This document shows positions 1 to 11,841 of a DNA stretch of 64,000 nucleotides, in pieces; position 1 is the first letter of the stretch; each line of letters opens with the position of its first letter. The position numbers and the translations under genes were made by a program. Origin of the DNA: Streptomyces cupreus (GTDB taxonomy: Bacteria > Actinomycetota > Actinomycetes > Streptomycetales > Streptomycetaceae). The notes below the pieces were generated by a model, which was given only the letters and a program-made list of their open reading frames with translations, had not been told where the DNA came from and made no database searches. The DNA lies in NCBI RefSeq assembly GCF_014257025.1, contig NZ_JACMSF010000011.1, positions 62,001-126,000 on the forward strand, given 5' to 3'.

Positions 1-48
1 GACCGGCAGTTCACCCCGAATTCGCCCAACCAGGGCAAGCGGTACGAC

Positions 49-1140
49 ATGCCAGCATCCGCCGCCTCCCTGCCCGCCTCCGTCCCCTTCCGCGCCGGAC
101 GTGAGGGATACGCCAGTTTCCGGATCCCGGCCGTGGTCGTGACCCGGGCCGGTACGCTGCTCGCCTTCTGCGAGGGCCGGGTGGACTCCGCCCGCGACTG
201 GGGCCACATCGACATCGTGCTGAAGCGCTCCACCGACGGCGGCCGCACCTGGGGGCCGCTGAACGTGTGTGCCAGCAACGGAGTTCACCTCTCCGGCAAC
301 CCCGCCCCGGTCGTCCTCGACACCGGCCGGATCCTGCTCGTCCACATCCGCTCCGCCGCCTCCGCCTCCGAGGACGCCATCCTGCGCGGCCAGGTCTCCG
401 ACGCCGACGGCCGCCGGGTCTGGGTGCAGCACAGCGACGACGACGGCGTCACCTGGACCGGCCCCAGGGAGATCACCGAGTCGGTGAAGAGGCCCGGCTG
501 GCGCTGGTACGCCACCACCCCCGGGCACGCCGTCCAGCTGAGCACCGGCCGGGTCGTCGTCCCCGCCAACCACACCCTGCCGCCCACCGGCACGGACACC
601 GGCACCGAGGCCAAGTACAACGGCGGCCACTGTCTGCTCAGCGACGACCGGGGCGCCACCTGGACGCTCGGGTACCTCGACGAGAACACCGACGGCTACG
701 TCAACGTCAACGAGACCACCGCCGCCGAACTCCCCGACGGCCGCGTCTACTTCAACACCCGCAACGACTCCCCGTCGCCCGGCAACCGCGCCGACGCCCA
801 CTCTAAGGACGGCGGGAAGACCCTCCACCACCCCTTCCGTCCACAGGCCGGACTCGACGGACCCGTCTGCGAGGCCAGCCTCCTCCAGCTCCGCGACCCC
901 GACCTGCTGCTCTTCTCCGGGCCCGCCTTCCCCGGCGGCCGCGCCCTGATGACCATCCGCGTCTCCACCGACTCCGGCACCACCTGGCAGCCCCGCGTCA
1001 CCGTCGACGGCCTGCCCGCCGCCTACTCCGACCTCGTGCGCGTCGACGCCGACACCGTCGGACTCCTCTACGAGACGGGCGACTTCGGCGCCTACGAGCG
1101 GATCGTCTTCCGGCGCGTGCCCGTGACTCGGCTCACCTGA
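49..1140 (+). CDS. Exo-alpha-sialidase (BNR/Asp-box family)
   Basis: Predicted six-bladed beta-propeller glycosidase that releases terminal sialic acids. The FRIP motif with the arginine expected in the active site lies at about residues 24-27. At least four Asp-box repeats (S-x-D-x-G-x-T-W type) are visible: STDGGRTW, SDDDGVTW, SDDRGATW and STDSGTTW. There is no signal peptide, so the enzyme looks cytoplasmic or is exported in an unusual way. The reading frame stays open to the window edge upstream of the ATG. No strong ribosome binding site precedes that ATG (GGGCAAGCGG is the best candidate), so the true start could lie before base 1. The match to the sialidase family is clear; the substrate is inferred. 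Confidence 0.8.
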   Translation: MPASAASLPASVPFRAGREGYASFRIPAVVVTRAGTLLAFCEGRVDSARDWGHIDIVLKRSTDGGRTWGPLNVCASNGVHLSGNPAPVVLDTGRILLVHIRSAASASEDAILRGQVSDADGRRVWVQHSDDDGVTWTGPREITESVKRPGWRWYATTPGHAVQLSTGRVVVPANHTLPPTGTDTGTEAKYNGGHCLLSDDRGATWTLGYLDENTDGYVNVNETTAAELPDGRVYFNTRNDSPSPGNRADAHSKDGGKTLHHPFRPQAGLDGPVCEASLLQLRDPDLLLFSGPAFPGGRALMTIRVSTDSGTTWQPRVTVDGLPAAYSDLVRVDADTVGLLYETGDFGAYERIVFRRVPVTRLT

Positions 1141-1177
1141 ACGAAAGGGGCCGCCGGGGCGGACGTAAAGTCGGGCC

Positions 1178-1885
1178 ATGACCTCTACCGACAGTGCTGC
1201 ACAGAAGGCCCCCGCCAAGGATCCCTGGGACCTTCCCGATGTCTCCGGGCTTGTCGTCGGCGTGCTCGGCGGGACCGGGCCGCAGGGCAAGGGCCTGGCC
1301 TACCGGCTCGCCAAGGCCGGCCAGAAGGTGATCATCGGCTCCCGTGCGGCGGACCGTGCGCAGACGGCCGCCGAGGAACTCGGCCACGGTGTCGAGGGTG
1401 CCGACAACGCCGAGTGCGCCCGCCGCAGCGACATCGTGATCGTCGCCGTGCCGTGGGAGGGCCACGGCAAGACCCTGGAGTCGCTGCGCGAGGACCTCGC
1501 CGGGAAGCTGGTCGTCGACTGCGTCAACCCGCTCGGCTTCGACAAGCAGGGCGCCTACGCGCTCAAGCCCGAGGAGGGCAGCGCCGCCGAGCAGGCGGCG
1601 GCGCTGCTGCCGGACTCCCGGGTCACGGCCGCCTTCCATCATCTGTCGGCGGTGCTGCTCCAGGACCCCGAGATCGACGAGATCGACACCGATGTGATGG
1701 TCCTCGGCGAGGTCCGCGCCGATGTGGAGATCGTCCAGGCGCTGGCCGGCCGTATCCCCGGCATGCGCGGCATCTTCGCCGGGCGGCTGCGCAATGCCCA
1801 CCAGGTCGAGTCCCTGGTCGCGAACCTGATCTCCGTCAACCGGCGCTACAAGGCGCACGCGGGACTCCGCATCACGGACGTATGA
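1178..1885 (+). CDS. npdG: NADPH-dependent F420 reductase
   Basis: Transfers hydride between NADP(H) and deazaflavin coenzyme F420, supplying F420H2 for actinobacterial reductases. The 235-residue protein has an N-terminal Rossmann motif (GVLGGTGPQGKGLAYRLAKAG region, residues about 28-48). This is followed by the IIGSR segment, whose Ser/Arg typically bind the NADP 2'-phosphate. A 15-25 residue N-terminal extension is usual for Streptomyces members. It starts 37 bases after the sialidase stop and is followed by a small membrane protein gene on the same strand. The family assignment is strong; the direction of hydride transfer in vivo is not visible here. Confidence 0.85.
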   Translation: MTSTDSAAQKAPAKDPWDLPDVSGLVVGVLGGTGPQGKGLAYRLAKAGQKVIIGSRAADRAQTAAEELGHGVEGADNAECARRSDIVIVAVPWEGHGKTLESLREDLAGKLVVDCVNPLGFDKQGAYALKPEEGSAAEQAAALLPDSRVTAAFHHLSAVLLQDPEIDEIDTDVMVLGEVRADVEIVQALAGRIPGMRGIFAGRLRNAHQVESLVANLISVNRRYKAHAGLRITDV

Positions 1886-1945
1886 CGGGATGGGGGACAC
1901 TGGAGGGCGACGTACCGCAGTGTCCCCCCGACAGGAGCCCCTCGA

Positions 1946-2122
1946 ATGCCCCGCCTCGCCCTCTACGCCCTGGTCGTCTGCGTCCTCGCCGTGGCCGCCG
2001 CCGTCGTCTCCTTCGCACAGGGCAGCTTCCTGGGGATCATCTGGGTGCTGCTGGCGGGGCTGTCCTCCAACATGTGCTGGTACTACCTGCGGCGGGACAA
2101 GGCCGCCTACCAGAAGCGGTAG
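1946..2122 (+). CDS. Small two-helix membrane protein (58 aa)
   Basis: Unrecognised 58-residue protein. It begins MPRLALYALVVCVLAVAAAV and has two hydrophobic segments (about residues 4-24 and 28-47) followed by a basic, aromatic tail ending YQKR, so it is probably a small integral membrane protein. The ATG is supported by AGGAG eight bases upstream. Its last 16 bases overlap the 3' end of the convergent M50 protease gene, an arrangement that argues both genes are real and compactly packed. No function can be assigned. Confidence 0.7.
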   Translation: MPRLALYALVVCVLAVAAAVVSFAQGSFLGIIWVLLAGLSSNMCWYYLRRDKAAYQKR

Positions 2123-2874
2123 AGGTCCCAGCCGTACGCCGTTTCGAGCTCGCTGACCCCGAGACCGCGCAGGATCGCGTCGACCATGTCGAAGAACGCG
2201 CCGTTCACCGCGGGCAGCCACAGCAGCGCGAACACGAACAGCAGCCCGAACGGCGCGAACGGCTCCACCTGGCGCCGGACGTCGTACGACAGCCAGGGCT
2301 CGATCACGCCGTAGCCGTCCAGCCCCGGAACCGGCAGGAAGTTGAGGATCGCCGCCGTGACCTGGAGCAGGGCGAGGAAGGCGAGCGCGAAGCGGAAGTC
2401 CGCGGGGACGCCGTCGAGGGCGTCGAGCCAGAACGGCGCGGTGCACACGGCCGCGAAGAGCAGGTTCGTCAGCGGGCCCGCCGCCGAGATCAGACTGTGC
2501 CGCCACCGCCCCGGAATCCGCCCCCGCTCGATGAAGACGGCACCGCCGGGCAGACCGATCCCGCCCATGATCACGAAGAGGACCGGGAGCACGATGCTCA
2601 GCAGGGCGTGCGTGTACTTCAGCGGGTTCAGCGTCAGGTAGCCCTTCGCGCCGACCGTGATGTCGCCGCTGTGCAGCGCCGTGCGGGCGTGCGCGTACTC
2701 GTGCAGACACAGGGAGACGATCCAGGCCGCCGTCACGAACAGGAACACGGCGAGGCCCGGCTGTTCGGCGAACCCGGTCCAGGTGGCCCAGCCGGTCACC
2801 GCCGTGACGGCCAGGATCCCGACGAAGACAGGGCTCATTCGCCGTTCGCTGTGGCGGGTGGTGGTGGCGGTCAT
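2107..2874 (-). CDS. M50 (site-2-protease-like) family membrane protein
   Basis: Polytopic membrane protein of 255 residues related to the site-2 protease/peptidase M50 family. The zinc-binding HExxH motif is present as HEYAHA in the first third. The second zinc-ligand motif appears near residue 170 as NFLPVPGLDG, where the Asp completes the site. Several hydrophobic segments surround both motifs. The ATG start at 2874 has GGGAG five bases upstream; the much longer open frame upstream of it is not needed. Such proteases cut transmembrane substrates, for example anti-sigma factors, but no partner is visible nearby. It overlaps a convergent small gene at its 3' end. Confidence 0.85.
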   Translation of the reverse strand: MTATTTRHSERRMSPVFVGILAVTAVTGWATWTGFAEQPGLAVFLFVTAAWIVSLCLHEYAHARTALHSGDITVGAKGYLTLNPLKYTHALLSIVLPVLFVIMGGIGLPGGAVFIERGRIPGRWRHSLISAAGPLTNLLFAAVCTAPFWLDALDGVPADFRFALAFLALLQVTAAILNFLPVPGLDGYGVIEPWLSYDVRRQVEPFAPFGLLFVFALLWLPAVNGAFFDMVDAILRGLGVSELETAYGWDLYRFW

Positions 2875-2979
2875 GCGGCTCCCTGACTGGTCGGCACGCG
2901 GTGTGCTGCCGCCCGACGGTACCGGGCGCAACGGGAAAACGTCTCGCGGTCCGGCATCGGTTCCGGAGAAGGTGGGGGG

Positions 2980-3528
2980 ATGGGGATCTGGCACGTGTTC
3001 TACGCGGACTGGCAGATGGAGTGCTGCGGCACGCCGTTCTCCCTCGGCGACGAGGTGAGCTGGCCGCTGCTGCTCAACGACTCCGGGGACGTCCTGGGCG
3101 GCGACTGGGACGACGAACTGGCCAAGGTCGTCGGGGAGGTGGCCGACGTGGGAGGCGTCAGGGTCCTCCGGGAGGAGACGGGACTGACGGTGGCCCTGCA
3201 CGAGGACCCCGTCGACGTCATCGCGCCGGAGGCCCTCGGAGAGGAGCGGCCCGGGGACCGGATCCGCCTCGTCGGACTGCTCACGGTCGAACGGCACGGG
3301 GACCAGTGGCCGGAGGTCACCGGCCGGGTGCGGTCCGTCCAGGTGGTGAGCCAGGAGTACGCCGAGACCGTGCCGGGTTCGCGCACCTGGCATCCGGTGC
3401 CGGGGCAGCGGTCGCTGCGGCCGGTCGAGACCTGCCCGAAGTGGTTCACCGACACGGGCCCGCACACCCGGGGCCGGCGGCGTATGGACGCGGGAGTGCT
3501 GGTCACCCTGGAGATCCCGGACCGCTGA
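2980..3528 (+). CDS. Conserved hypothetical protein (DUF6578-like)
   Basis: 182-residue soluble protein with the N-terminal signature WQMECCGTPF followed by GDEVSW. I associate this signature with a Streptomyces family annotated DUF6578; that name is from memory. The two adjacent cysteines and the preceding tryptophans look conserved, but no enzymatic motif is recognisable and there is no signal peptide. The ATG is preceded by a G-rich GGAGAAGGTGGG stretch. It stands alone between the divergent M50 gene and the AfsR-like regulator. Function unknown. Confidence 0.65.
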   Translation: MGIWHVFYADWQMECCGTPFSLGDEVSWPLLLNDSGDVLGGDWDDELAKVVGEVADVGGVRVLREETGLTVALHEDPVDVIAPEALGEERPGDRIRLVGLLTVERHGDQWPEVTGRVRSVQVVSQEYAETVPGSRTWHPVPGQRSLRPVETCPKWFTDTGPHTRGRRRMDAGVLVTLEIPDR

Positions 3529-3565
3529 ACCGACCCTCGCCCCCCACTCCCACACACCAGAGACA

Positions 3566-6808
<3,243 letters not shown>

Positions 6809-6820
6809 CCCGACCAGGGA

Positions 6821-7636
6821 TCACGTCTTGGTACGGAACTTGTGGATGGCGATCGGTGCCATGACCGCCGTGAGCACCACCGACCAGCCCAGCGTCAGCC
6901 ACAGGTCGTGGGCGACCGGACCGCCGATCATCAGTCCGCGGGCCGCGTCCGCGAGCGCGGACAGCGGGTTGTAGTCGGTGAAGTTCTGCAGCCAGCCCGG
7001 CATCGACTGGGTCGGCGCGAAGATCGACGAACCGAACTGGAGCGGCATCAGCACCAGGAAGCCCATCGCCTGCACGGACTGCGCGTTCTTCATCACCACG
7101 CCGAGCGTGAGGAAGACCCACATCAGCGCCGAGCCGAAGACCACGGACAGGGCGACGGAGGCCAGCAGACCACCCCAGTTGGTGATGTCGAACCCCACGA
7201 GCAGGGCCACGACCATCAGTACGGCGGTGGCGAACAGCATCCGCAGCAACTCGACCGCGATCTTGGCGAACAGCACCGAGCCACGGCCGATCGGCAGCGA
7301 CCGGAAACGGTCCATGACACCGGTGTTGAAGTCCTGGTTGAAGCCGGTGCCCACGCCCTGCGCCATGGTCATGCCCATCATGGCGAGCATGCCGGGCACG
7401 ACGTACTGCACATACGCGTCCTGCCCGCCGCCCAGCGACTGCCCGATGGACCCGCCGAAGACGTACACGAACAGCAGCGTGAACACGATCGGGAACAGCA
7501 CGGCGTCGGCCATCGACTCCGGGTCCTGCCGGATCCAGAGCAGATTGCGGCGCATGAGGGCGCCGGTGTGGCGCAGATGCCCACGCAGCGGGATACGAGC
7601 GTCGGCCGTGGCGGTGATCGTGGTGGTGGCGCTCAT
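6821..7636 (-). CDS. ABC-2 type transporter permease (DrrB-like)
   Basis: 271-residue integral membrane subunit of an export-type ABC transporter. It has six predicted hydrophobic segments and the ABC-2 membrane domain pattern (soluble N terminus, then DAVLFPIVFTLLFVYVFGGS). It is translationally coupled to the ATP-binding gene: its ATG overlaps that gene's stop in an ATGA tetranucleotide. The pair resembles daunorubicin-resistance DrrAB systems and would export a hydrophobic compound across the membrane. The substrate cannot be read from the sequence. Confidence 0.88.
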   Translation of the reverse strand: MSATTTITATADARIPLRGHLRHTGALMRRNLLWIRQDPESMADAVLFPIVFTLLFVYVFGGSIGQSLGGGQDAYVQYVVPGMLAMMGMTMAQGVGTGFNQDFNTGVMDRFRSLPIGRGSVLFAKIAVELLRMLFATAVLMVVALLVGFDITNWGGLLASVALSVVFGSALMWVFLTLGVVMKNAQSVQAMGFLVLMPLQFGSSIFAPTQSMPGWLQNFTDYNPLSALADAARGLMIGGPVAHDLWLTLGWSVVLTAVMAPIAIHKFRTKT

Positions 7637-8658
7637 ACGGCGACCTCCTGGCGGTCGTCGGTGGGTACGGCGTCCTGCGGTGCGCTGGCGCGGTGGCCGG
7701 TGAGGGACAGGAACACCTCGTCCAGGCTGGGCAGTTCGGTGGTGACGGAGGAGAGGGTGACGCCCCGTGCGGTCACCGCGCTGACGACGGCGGTGAGCTG
7801 CTCGTCACTGAGGATCGGCACGAGCAGGGCGCCCCGGTCGGCGTCGACGGTGGTGCTGGCGAGCCCGGTGATCCCCAGGCTGTCGAGGTGGGAGGCGAGC
7901 GGCCGCAGCTGAAGCGGATCGGCCGGCCGGACACGCAGCGTCCGCCCGCCGACCTTCGCCTTCAGCTCGTCGATACCGCCCCTGGCGATGACCTTGCCCC
8001 GGTCGACGACGGTCAGCTCGTCGGCGAGCTGCTCCGCCTCCTCCATGTACTGGGTGGTCAGCAGCACGGTGACGCCGTCGCCGACCATGGTCTTGACCTC
8101 GGCCCACACCTCGTTGCGGGTACGGGGGTCGAGCCCGGTGGTGGGCTCGTCGAGATAGAGCACGGCAGGGTGCCCGATCATCGAGGCGGCGAGATCGAGC
8201 CGGCGCCGCATACCGCCGGAGTAGGTGGCGGCGGGCCGCTTACCGGCGTCGGTGAGCGCGAACCGCTCCAACAGCTCCTCGGCGCGGGCCCGGGCGTCCC
8301 GCCGGGACAGGTCCAGCAGCCGCCCGATGAGATACAGGTTCTCCCACCCCGGAAGCTTCTCGTCCACGGAGGCGTACTGCCCGGTCAGCCCGATGACCCG
8401 CCGCAACTGCCGGGGCTGCCGTACGACGTCGTACCCGACGACGGTGGCCTGCCCGGAGTCGGGCGCGAGCAGCGTGGACAAGATCCGCACAAGGGTGGTC
8501 TTCCCGGCCCCGTTGGGCCCGAGCACCCCCATCACGGTCCCCTCGCGCACATCCAGATCCACACCGTCCAACGCCTTGGTCTCGCCGTAGTGCTTGACCA
8601 GCCCCCGCACGGTGACGGCGCTTCCCGCGCCGGTGGGGTTCTTGTCGATTCGTGTCAT
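7633..8658 (-). CDS. ABC transporter ATP-binding protein (DrrA-like)
   Basis: 341-residue ATPase subunit with Walker A GPNGAGKTTL, signature YSGGMRRRLD, Walker B VLYLDEPTTGLD and a C-terminal DrrA-type extension ending in ALTGHRAS-like sequence. I take the ATG at 8658 because the family core (MTRIDKN then VRGLVKHYGETKALDGV) begins there. The open frame extends further upstream but encodes low-complexity sequence. It is the first gene of the exporter pair and shares a four-base overlap with the permease gene. Tandem CCACCGACA repeats lie just upstream and may be its operator. Confidence 0.88.
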   Translation of the reverse strand: MTRIDKNPTGAGSAVTVRGLVKHYGETKALDGVDLDVREGTVMGVLGPNGAGKTTLVRILSTLLAPDSGQATVVGYDVVRQPRQLRRVIGLTGQYASVDEKLPGWENLYLIGRLLDLSRRDARARAEELLERFALTDAGKRPAATYSGGMRRRLDLAASMIGHPAVLYLDEPTTGLDPRTRNEVWAEVKTMVGDGVTVLLTTQYMEEAEQLADELTVVDRGKVIARGGIDELKAKVGGRTLRVRPADPLQLRPLASHLDSLGITGLASTTVDADRGALLVPILSDEQLTAVVSAVTARGVTLSSVTTELPSLDEVFLSLTGHRASAPQDAVPTDDRQEVAV

Positions 8659-8678
8659 GCACCCGAAGGTGCCAGCCT

Positions 8679-8698
8679 CCACCGACAAACCACCGACA
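8679..8698. promoter_or_regulatory. Direct repeats upstream of the DrrAB-type exporter
   Basis: The nine-base unit CCACCGACA occurs twice with an 11-base period (8679-8687 and 8690-8698), about 20 bases upstream of the ATP-binding gene start. Further CCGAC copies follow near 8703 and 8722. Same-face spacing upstream of an exporter operon suggests an activator or repressor site, but this is inference only. The rest of the 8659-8933 spacer shows nothing else I can name. Confidence 0.35.
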
Positions 8699-8933
8699 GG
8701 GGGCCGACGGGGGCCTACAGACTGCCGACACCGATCTCCCAACCCTCTGCCCGGCTTCATCCGGGAGCTGGAGGCCTCGACTGACCTTCTTCGACGCCTG
8801 GCTCTCCGGCCGCCCGCTCGCCCGCACCCGACCCTCCCTCTGATGGCCTCCGCCCCGCTGGATGACGGGGCGGATTCGCCAACAGTGTCGGCCCACCACG
8901 GGCCGTACAGGGGGCGCTTCCTCATGCCCGGGA

Positions 8934-9785
8934 TCAGGCCAGTGCCTCGATGGCCTTGAGGATCAGGGCACGCGCGTCGGCGCCGTACACGGCCATGCTC
9001 CGTAGCTGCTCGAACGCCTTCACATACAGGGCGATCTCCGACGGCTGCGTGACGTTCACCTCGGCGGAGAGCAACTCGACGGACACCAGCGTGTCGTCGT
9101 GCACGTCGAAGGTCTCCTGCGGCCACAGGGCTCGCTCACGGGCGCTGGCCGGGATGATGCCGAACGACACCTGCGGCAGCGCCCCAGCGGTGAGCAGGTA
9201 GCCGAGCTGGGCGGCCATCGCGTCCGCGTCCCCGAGCTGGTAGTAGAGCACCGCCTCCTCGACGACGAACACGTAGCGGTGCCCCGGCTCGTGGATGACC
9301 TGCGACCGCTCCAGCCGCGCTGCGGCGGCCTCTGCCCCGTCGTCGGGAACGTCGAGGAAGCGGGCGTTCATGGACAGCAGGGCCTGCGCGTAGCCCCCCG
9401 TCTGCAACAGTCCGGGGACCAGGACTGGCGAGTAGACCCGGAGGAGTTCCGTCGACCGATACAGCTCCACGTAGCTGTCCTGGAGCTTGGCCAGGCCGGT
9501 GCGCACGCGTCGTCGCCACTCTCGGTACAGAGACTCGGCGTGCTGGGAAGCTGCGATCAGGTCCGGCGCCTGGTCGACGGCGTCAGTGGCGCGGCACCAC
9601 AGACGGATATCCGTGGGCGATGGCGGGGTGCGGGCGTTCTCAATGCGGCTGGTCTTCGCGTGGTGCCAGTTGCATTGGGAGGCCAGCTCAGTCACCGTCA
9701 GGCCTGCGTTCCTCCTCAGGTCGCGGAGCTGCCGTGCCACGCTCTCGCGGGCGGCTTGGGCCGAGGAAGACGGTGAGATGGACAT
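8934..9785 (-). CDS. Helix-turn-helix regulator with DUF5753 (Scr1/WhiJ-like)
   Basis: 283-residue XRE-family protein. An N-terminal HTH (about residues 18-70, core LRRNAGLTVTELASQ) is followed by a DUF5753-type domain marked by YSPVLVPGLLQT and YAQALL. In Streptomyces such proteins, related to WhiJ, usually pair with a small adjacent partner and act as development- or stress-linked repressors. Here it is the last gene of a three-gene set reading leftward, 24 bases after the DUF6879-type gene. Its binding site is probably in the divergent spacer near 10.6 kb, but that is inference. Confidence 0.85.
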   Translation of the reverse strand: MSISPSSSAQAARESVARQLRDLRRNAGLTVTELASQCNWHHAKTSRIENARTPPSPTDIRLWCRATDAVDQAPDLIAASQHAESLYREWRRRVRTGLAKLQDSYVELYRSTELLRVYSPVLVPGLLQTGGYAQALLSMNARFLDVPDDGAEAAAARLERSQVIHEPGHRYVFVVEEAVLYYQLGDADAMAAQLGYLLTAGALPQVSFGIIPASARERALWPQETFDVHDDTLVSVELLSAEVNVTQPSEIALYVKAFEQLRSMAVYGADARALILKAIEALA

Positions 9786-9809
9786 GAGCTGGCCGAACTG
9801 CTTTCCCTG

Positions 9810-10343
9810 TCAGCGGATTTCGTACTGGTCGTGAGGAATAGCACGCTCCCACACCGCCTCGAACGCGTCCGAGCACTGCTTGACGATGCCCGGCTCGGTC
9901 CGCAACTCCATGTCCGGGTCCGCCCAATTGCCGTCACCGGTGAAGTGATTGAACAGCACCTGCACGCCGTCGAAGATCCACAGATCGGCGCCCGGCAGCA
10001 TGAGGTCGACGGCCCGCTGCCGAGGCAGCCAGCGGACTTGTTCGCCAGCGGCAACGTTGACGACCGTCCCGGCGTGTTCGTACCGGATGTAGTCGGTGAC
10101 CGGCTCGGACACGATCCGGGCCCGGCGCACGACCACACCGCGCGCGACCGCCCGGGAGATCATGTCGGTCCAGGGCGCCCAGTACTCGGAGGCGGGGTCG
10201 GTGTCCCGGTGCCTGGTGCTCAGCCAGGTGTTGAAGTCGTCGGCCTCGTCGCCGACGGCGTATTGGTCGCGCATTTCGAGGTGCACTGCGGAGCGCTGTG
10301 CGGCCTCCATGAGTTCGTCAAAGCTGGGCACGTTGTGCGGCAT
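9810..10343 (-). CDS. DUF6879-like protein, partner of HTH regulator
   Basis: 177-residue soluble protein beginning MPHNVPSFDELMEAAQRSAV. I associate it with the DUF6879 family, which commonly lies beside DUF5753-type HTH genes; the name is from memory. A typical segment reads YEHAGTVVNVAAGEQVRWLPR, followed by LPGADLWIFD and the C-terminal AVWERAIPHDQYEIR. The start is well supported by GGGAGG seven bases upstream of the ATG. It overlaps the preceding 85-residue gene by 26 bases and is followed 24 bases later by the HTH gene, so the three are probably cotranscribed. Biochemical role unknown. Confidence 0.72.
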   Translation of the reverse strand: MPHNVPSFDELMEAAQRSAVHLEMRDQYAVGDEADDFNTWLSTRHRDTDPASEYWAPWTDMISRAVARGVVVRRARIVSEPVTDYIRYEHAGTVVNVAAGEQVRWLPRQRAVDLMLPGADLWIFDGVQVLFNHFTGDGNWADPDMELRTEPGIVKQCSDAFEAVWERAIPHDQYEIR

Positions 10344-10575
10344 CGCAGGCCTCCCTCAGGATCGGGACCATGTGGGCGGGGATGCGGATCACCGTCTCAT
10401 GGTCGGGGATGCCCTTGGCGTGCCCGGGTGCGGTGCGGTCCGCGCACTGGGCTCGGGTCGCCTCGTCGGCCGTGTAGCTCTGGATCACGATGTCCGCGGT
10501 CTCCTGGTCCACCCAGGCTGTGGGTGACCCGTTCTTGCCGGTCTCGGGGTCGATCCCGATGAACTGTAGGTCCAT
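10318..10575 (-). CDS. Small hypothetical protein (85 aa), first gene of the HTH set
   Basis: 85-residue protein beginning MDLQFIGIDPETGKNGSPTA with a central IQSYTADEATRAQC segment. It probably forms a small alpha/beta fold, and a helical tail ends AAQRAQL. I prefer the ATG at 10575 because GGAGA lies about six to seven bases upstream; a GTG at 10587 is in frame but poorly placed. Its 3' end overlaps the DUF6879-type gene by 26 bases. Small acidic proteins of this kind accompany WhiJ-type regulators, but I cannot assign a family with certainty. Confidence 0.65.
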   Translation of the reverse strand: MDLQFIGIDPETGKNGSPTAWVDQETADIVIQSYTADEATRAQCADRTAPGHAKGIPDHETVIRIPAHMVPILREACDAAQRAQL

Positions 10576-10596
10576 GGCTGTCTCCACAGTTGGTGT

Positions 10597-10614
10597 TGTG
10601 CGCCGATGTGCGCC
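10597..10614. promoter_or_regulatory. Tandem TGTGCGCC repeats in the divergent spacer
   Basis: TGTGCGCC occurs at 10597-10604 and again at 10607-10614 with a 10-base period. A third copy of the core in reverse orientation (GCGCACA, 10681-10687) lies further into the same spacer. The spacer separates the leftward HTH set from the rightward cassette of four small genes, so it should hold both promoters. Same-face repeats suggest the binding site of a regulator, most simply the DUF5753-type HTH protein encoded next door. Confidence 0.4.
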
Positions 10615-10804
10615 AACCTCCCGCTAGGGATGAGGTGACGTCAAGGACACGATCCGGCCAGGCCCTTCCTGGAAAGCCACGCGCACATCCATGCACATTG
10701 CTGGCTGTGCTGCGCATAGCGCCTCTAGCGTCGGCAGTTACGCGAAGACCCCGGCGAGGTGGAGGCCTCCCGGGGCGTGGCCAACGCTGCTGAGGAGCGT
10801 CGAC

Positions 10805-11344
10805 ATGACGAACAGTACGGCTCCGAACGGAACCTTCACACCAGGCAGCCCGCCGCCCGCTCACGCGATTGAAGCGTGGCTGGCTTCCGCGCATGCCTCC
10901 CCCGCCGCGGTGCGCCGGGGCTGGGACACCACCGCCAGGCTTGCCCTCGTCCCGCTGGGGCGGCTCTTCGACGCGGTCCGCGTCCCCGCAGCCGTCGCCC
11001 ACCAGGCGTTCGCCAGCCATGACCAGTCAGTTGTGGCCCGGCGGCTGGCGCGGCACCTGCACGGCGGACCCGTCATCCACGACCCCGCAGGCCGCCGCTA
11101 CTACGCCCTCGTCCCGCCCGGCACCTCCCAGGAGTGGCGGGCGCCCGCCGTCCAATGCCTCGGGGAAGGCACCTACCTTGGCGTCCCCCGCCCCGAACTC
11201 ACGGAGCTGGACCAGGGCACGCTCTGCTCGTACTGGGCGGTGCCCGTGACCCGGCCGGGCAAGCTCTGCCAGGTGTCCGACGTGCTGACCGTGGCCATGG
11301 CCGGCGGCCTCCTCGCCGACGAGGACGGCGAGGCAGTGTCATGA
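10805..11344 (+). CDS. Hypothetical protein (179 aa)
   Basis: Unrecognised 179-residue protein starting MTNSTAPNGTFTPGSPPPAH, with GAGGAG eight bases upstream of the ATG. The body contains FDAVRVPAAVAHQAF, then HGGPVIHDPAGRRYYALVPP and a late tryptophan/proline segment. Together these resemble the short domain seen in streptomycete proteins found with primase/polymerase-like or regulatory cassettes, but I cannot name it. Its stop overlaps the next start in an ATGA tetranucleotide, implying translational coupling with the DUF6415-type protein. Confidence 0.65.
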   Translation: MTNSTAPNGTFTPGSPPPAHAIEAWLASAHASPAAVRRGWDTTARLALVPLGRLFDAVRVPAAVAHQAFASHDQSVVARRLARHLHGGPVIHDPAGRRYYALVPPGTSQEWRAPAVQCLGEGTYLGVPRPELTELDQGTLCSYWAVPVTRPGKLCQVSDVLTVAMAGGLLADEDGEAVS

Positions 11345-11841
11345 ACTCCATCGAGCACCGTGAGGGCACGAGCGCCCCGCCGGTGGACATCGCCACGATG
11401 CGCGCGAACGTCGCCCAGGTGCTCCCGCCCGACGTGACCCCCACCGACCCCACCACGCTGCAGACGCTGACCGGCATGATGCGCGGCCACCTGCAGCTGA
11501 TCATCCCCGAGATCGAGCATGTCGCCGCGCGGCTGCCCGCCGACGACGTGCCCCGGTACGTTGCGCTCGCCGGTGTTCGCGAGGCCTGCGGCAAGCTGGA
11601 CGCCCGCCCCGGGCTGATGCCGTCCGACGCCGTCGCGCACGTGCGCAGACTCGCCCGCTCGCTGCTGGCACTGTGCGACCACTACGAGAAGCTGACCGGC
11701 GTCCGTATGTGCCTGGCCTGCGATCAGCCCATCAGGCAGGGCGAGGCGACGCGCCCGTACGGAAAGGTCAGCCCCTCGGGCGGGGCCGTCGACTTCGGCC
11801 GGATCCACGAACGCTGCGCCAACACCGTCCGCATGCGCTGA
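11341..11841 (+). CDS. DUF6415-like protein
   Basis: 166-residue, mostly helical protein. It has central LTGMMRGHLQLIIPEIE and LARSLLALCDHYEKL segments and a C-terminal CLACDQPIRQGE motif followed by RIHERCANTVRMR. The Cys-x2-Cys plus His/Cys spacing could bind a metal. I associate it with DUF6415, often labelled a natural-product biosynthesis protein, though no biosynthetic genes are nearby; the family name is from memory. It is translationally coupled to the preceding gene through a four-base overlap. Confidence 0.68.
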   Translation: MNSIEHREGTSAPPVDIATMRANVAQVLPPDVTPTDPTTLQTLTGMMRGHLQLIIPEIEHVAARLPADDVPRYVALAGVREACGKLDARPGLMPSDAVAHVRRLARSLLALCDHYEKLTGVRMCLACDQPIRQGEATRPYGKVSPSGGAVDFGRIHERCANTVRMR

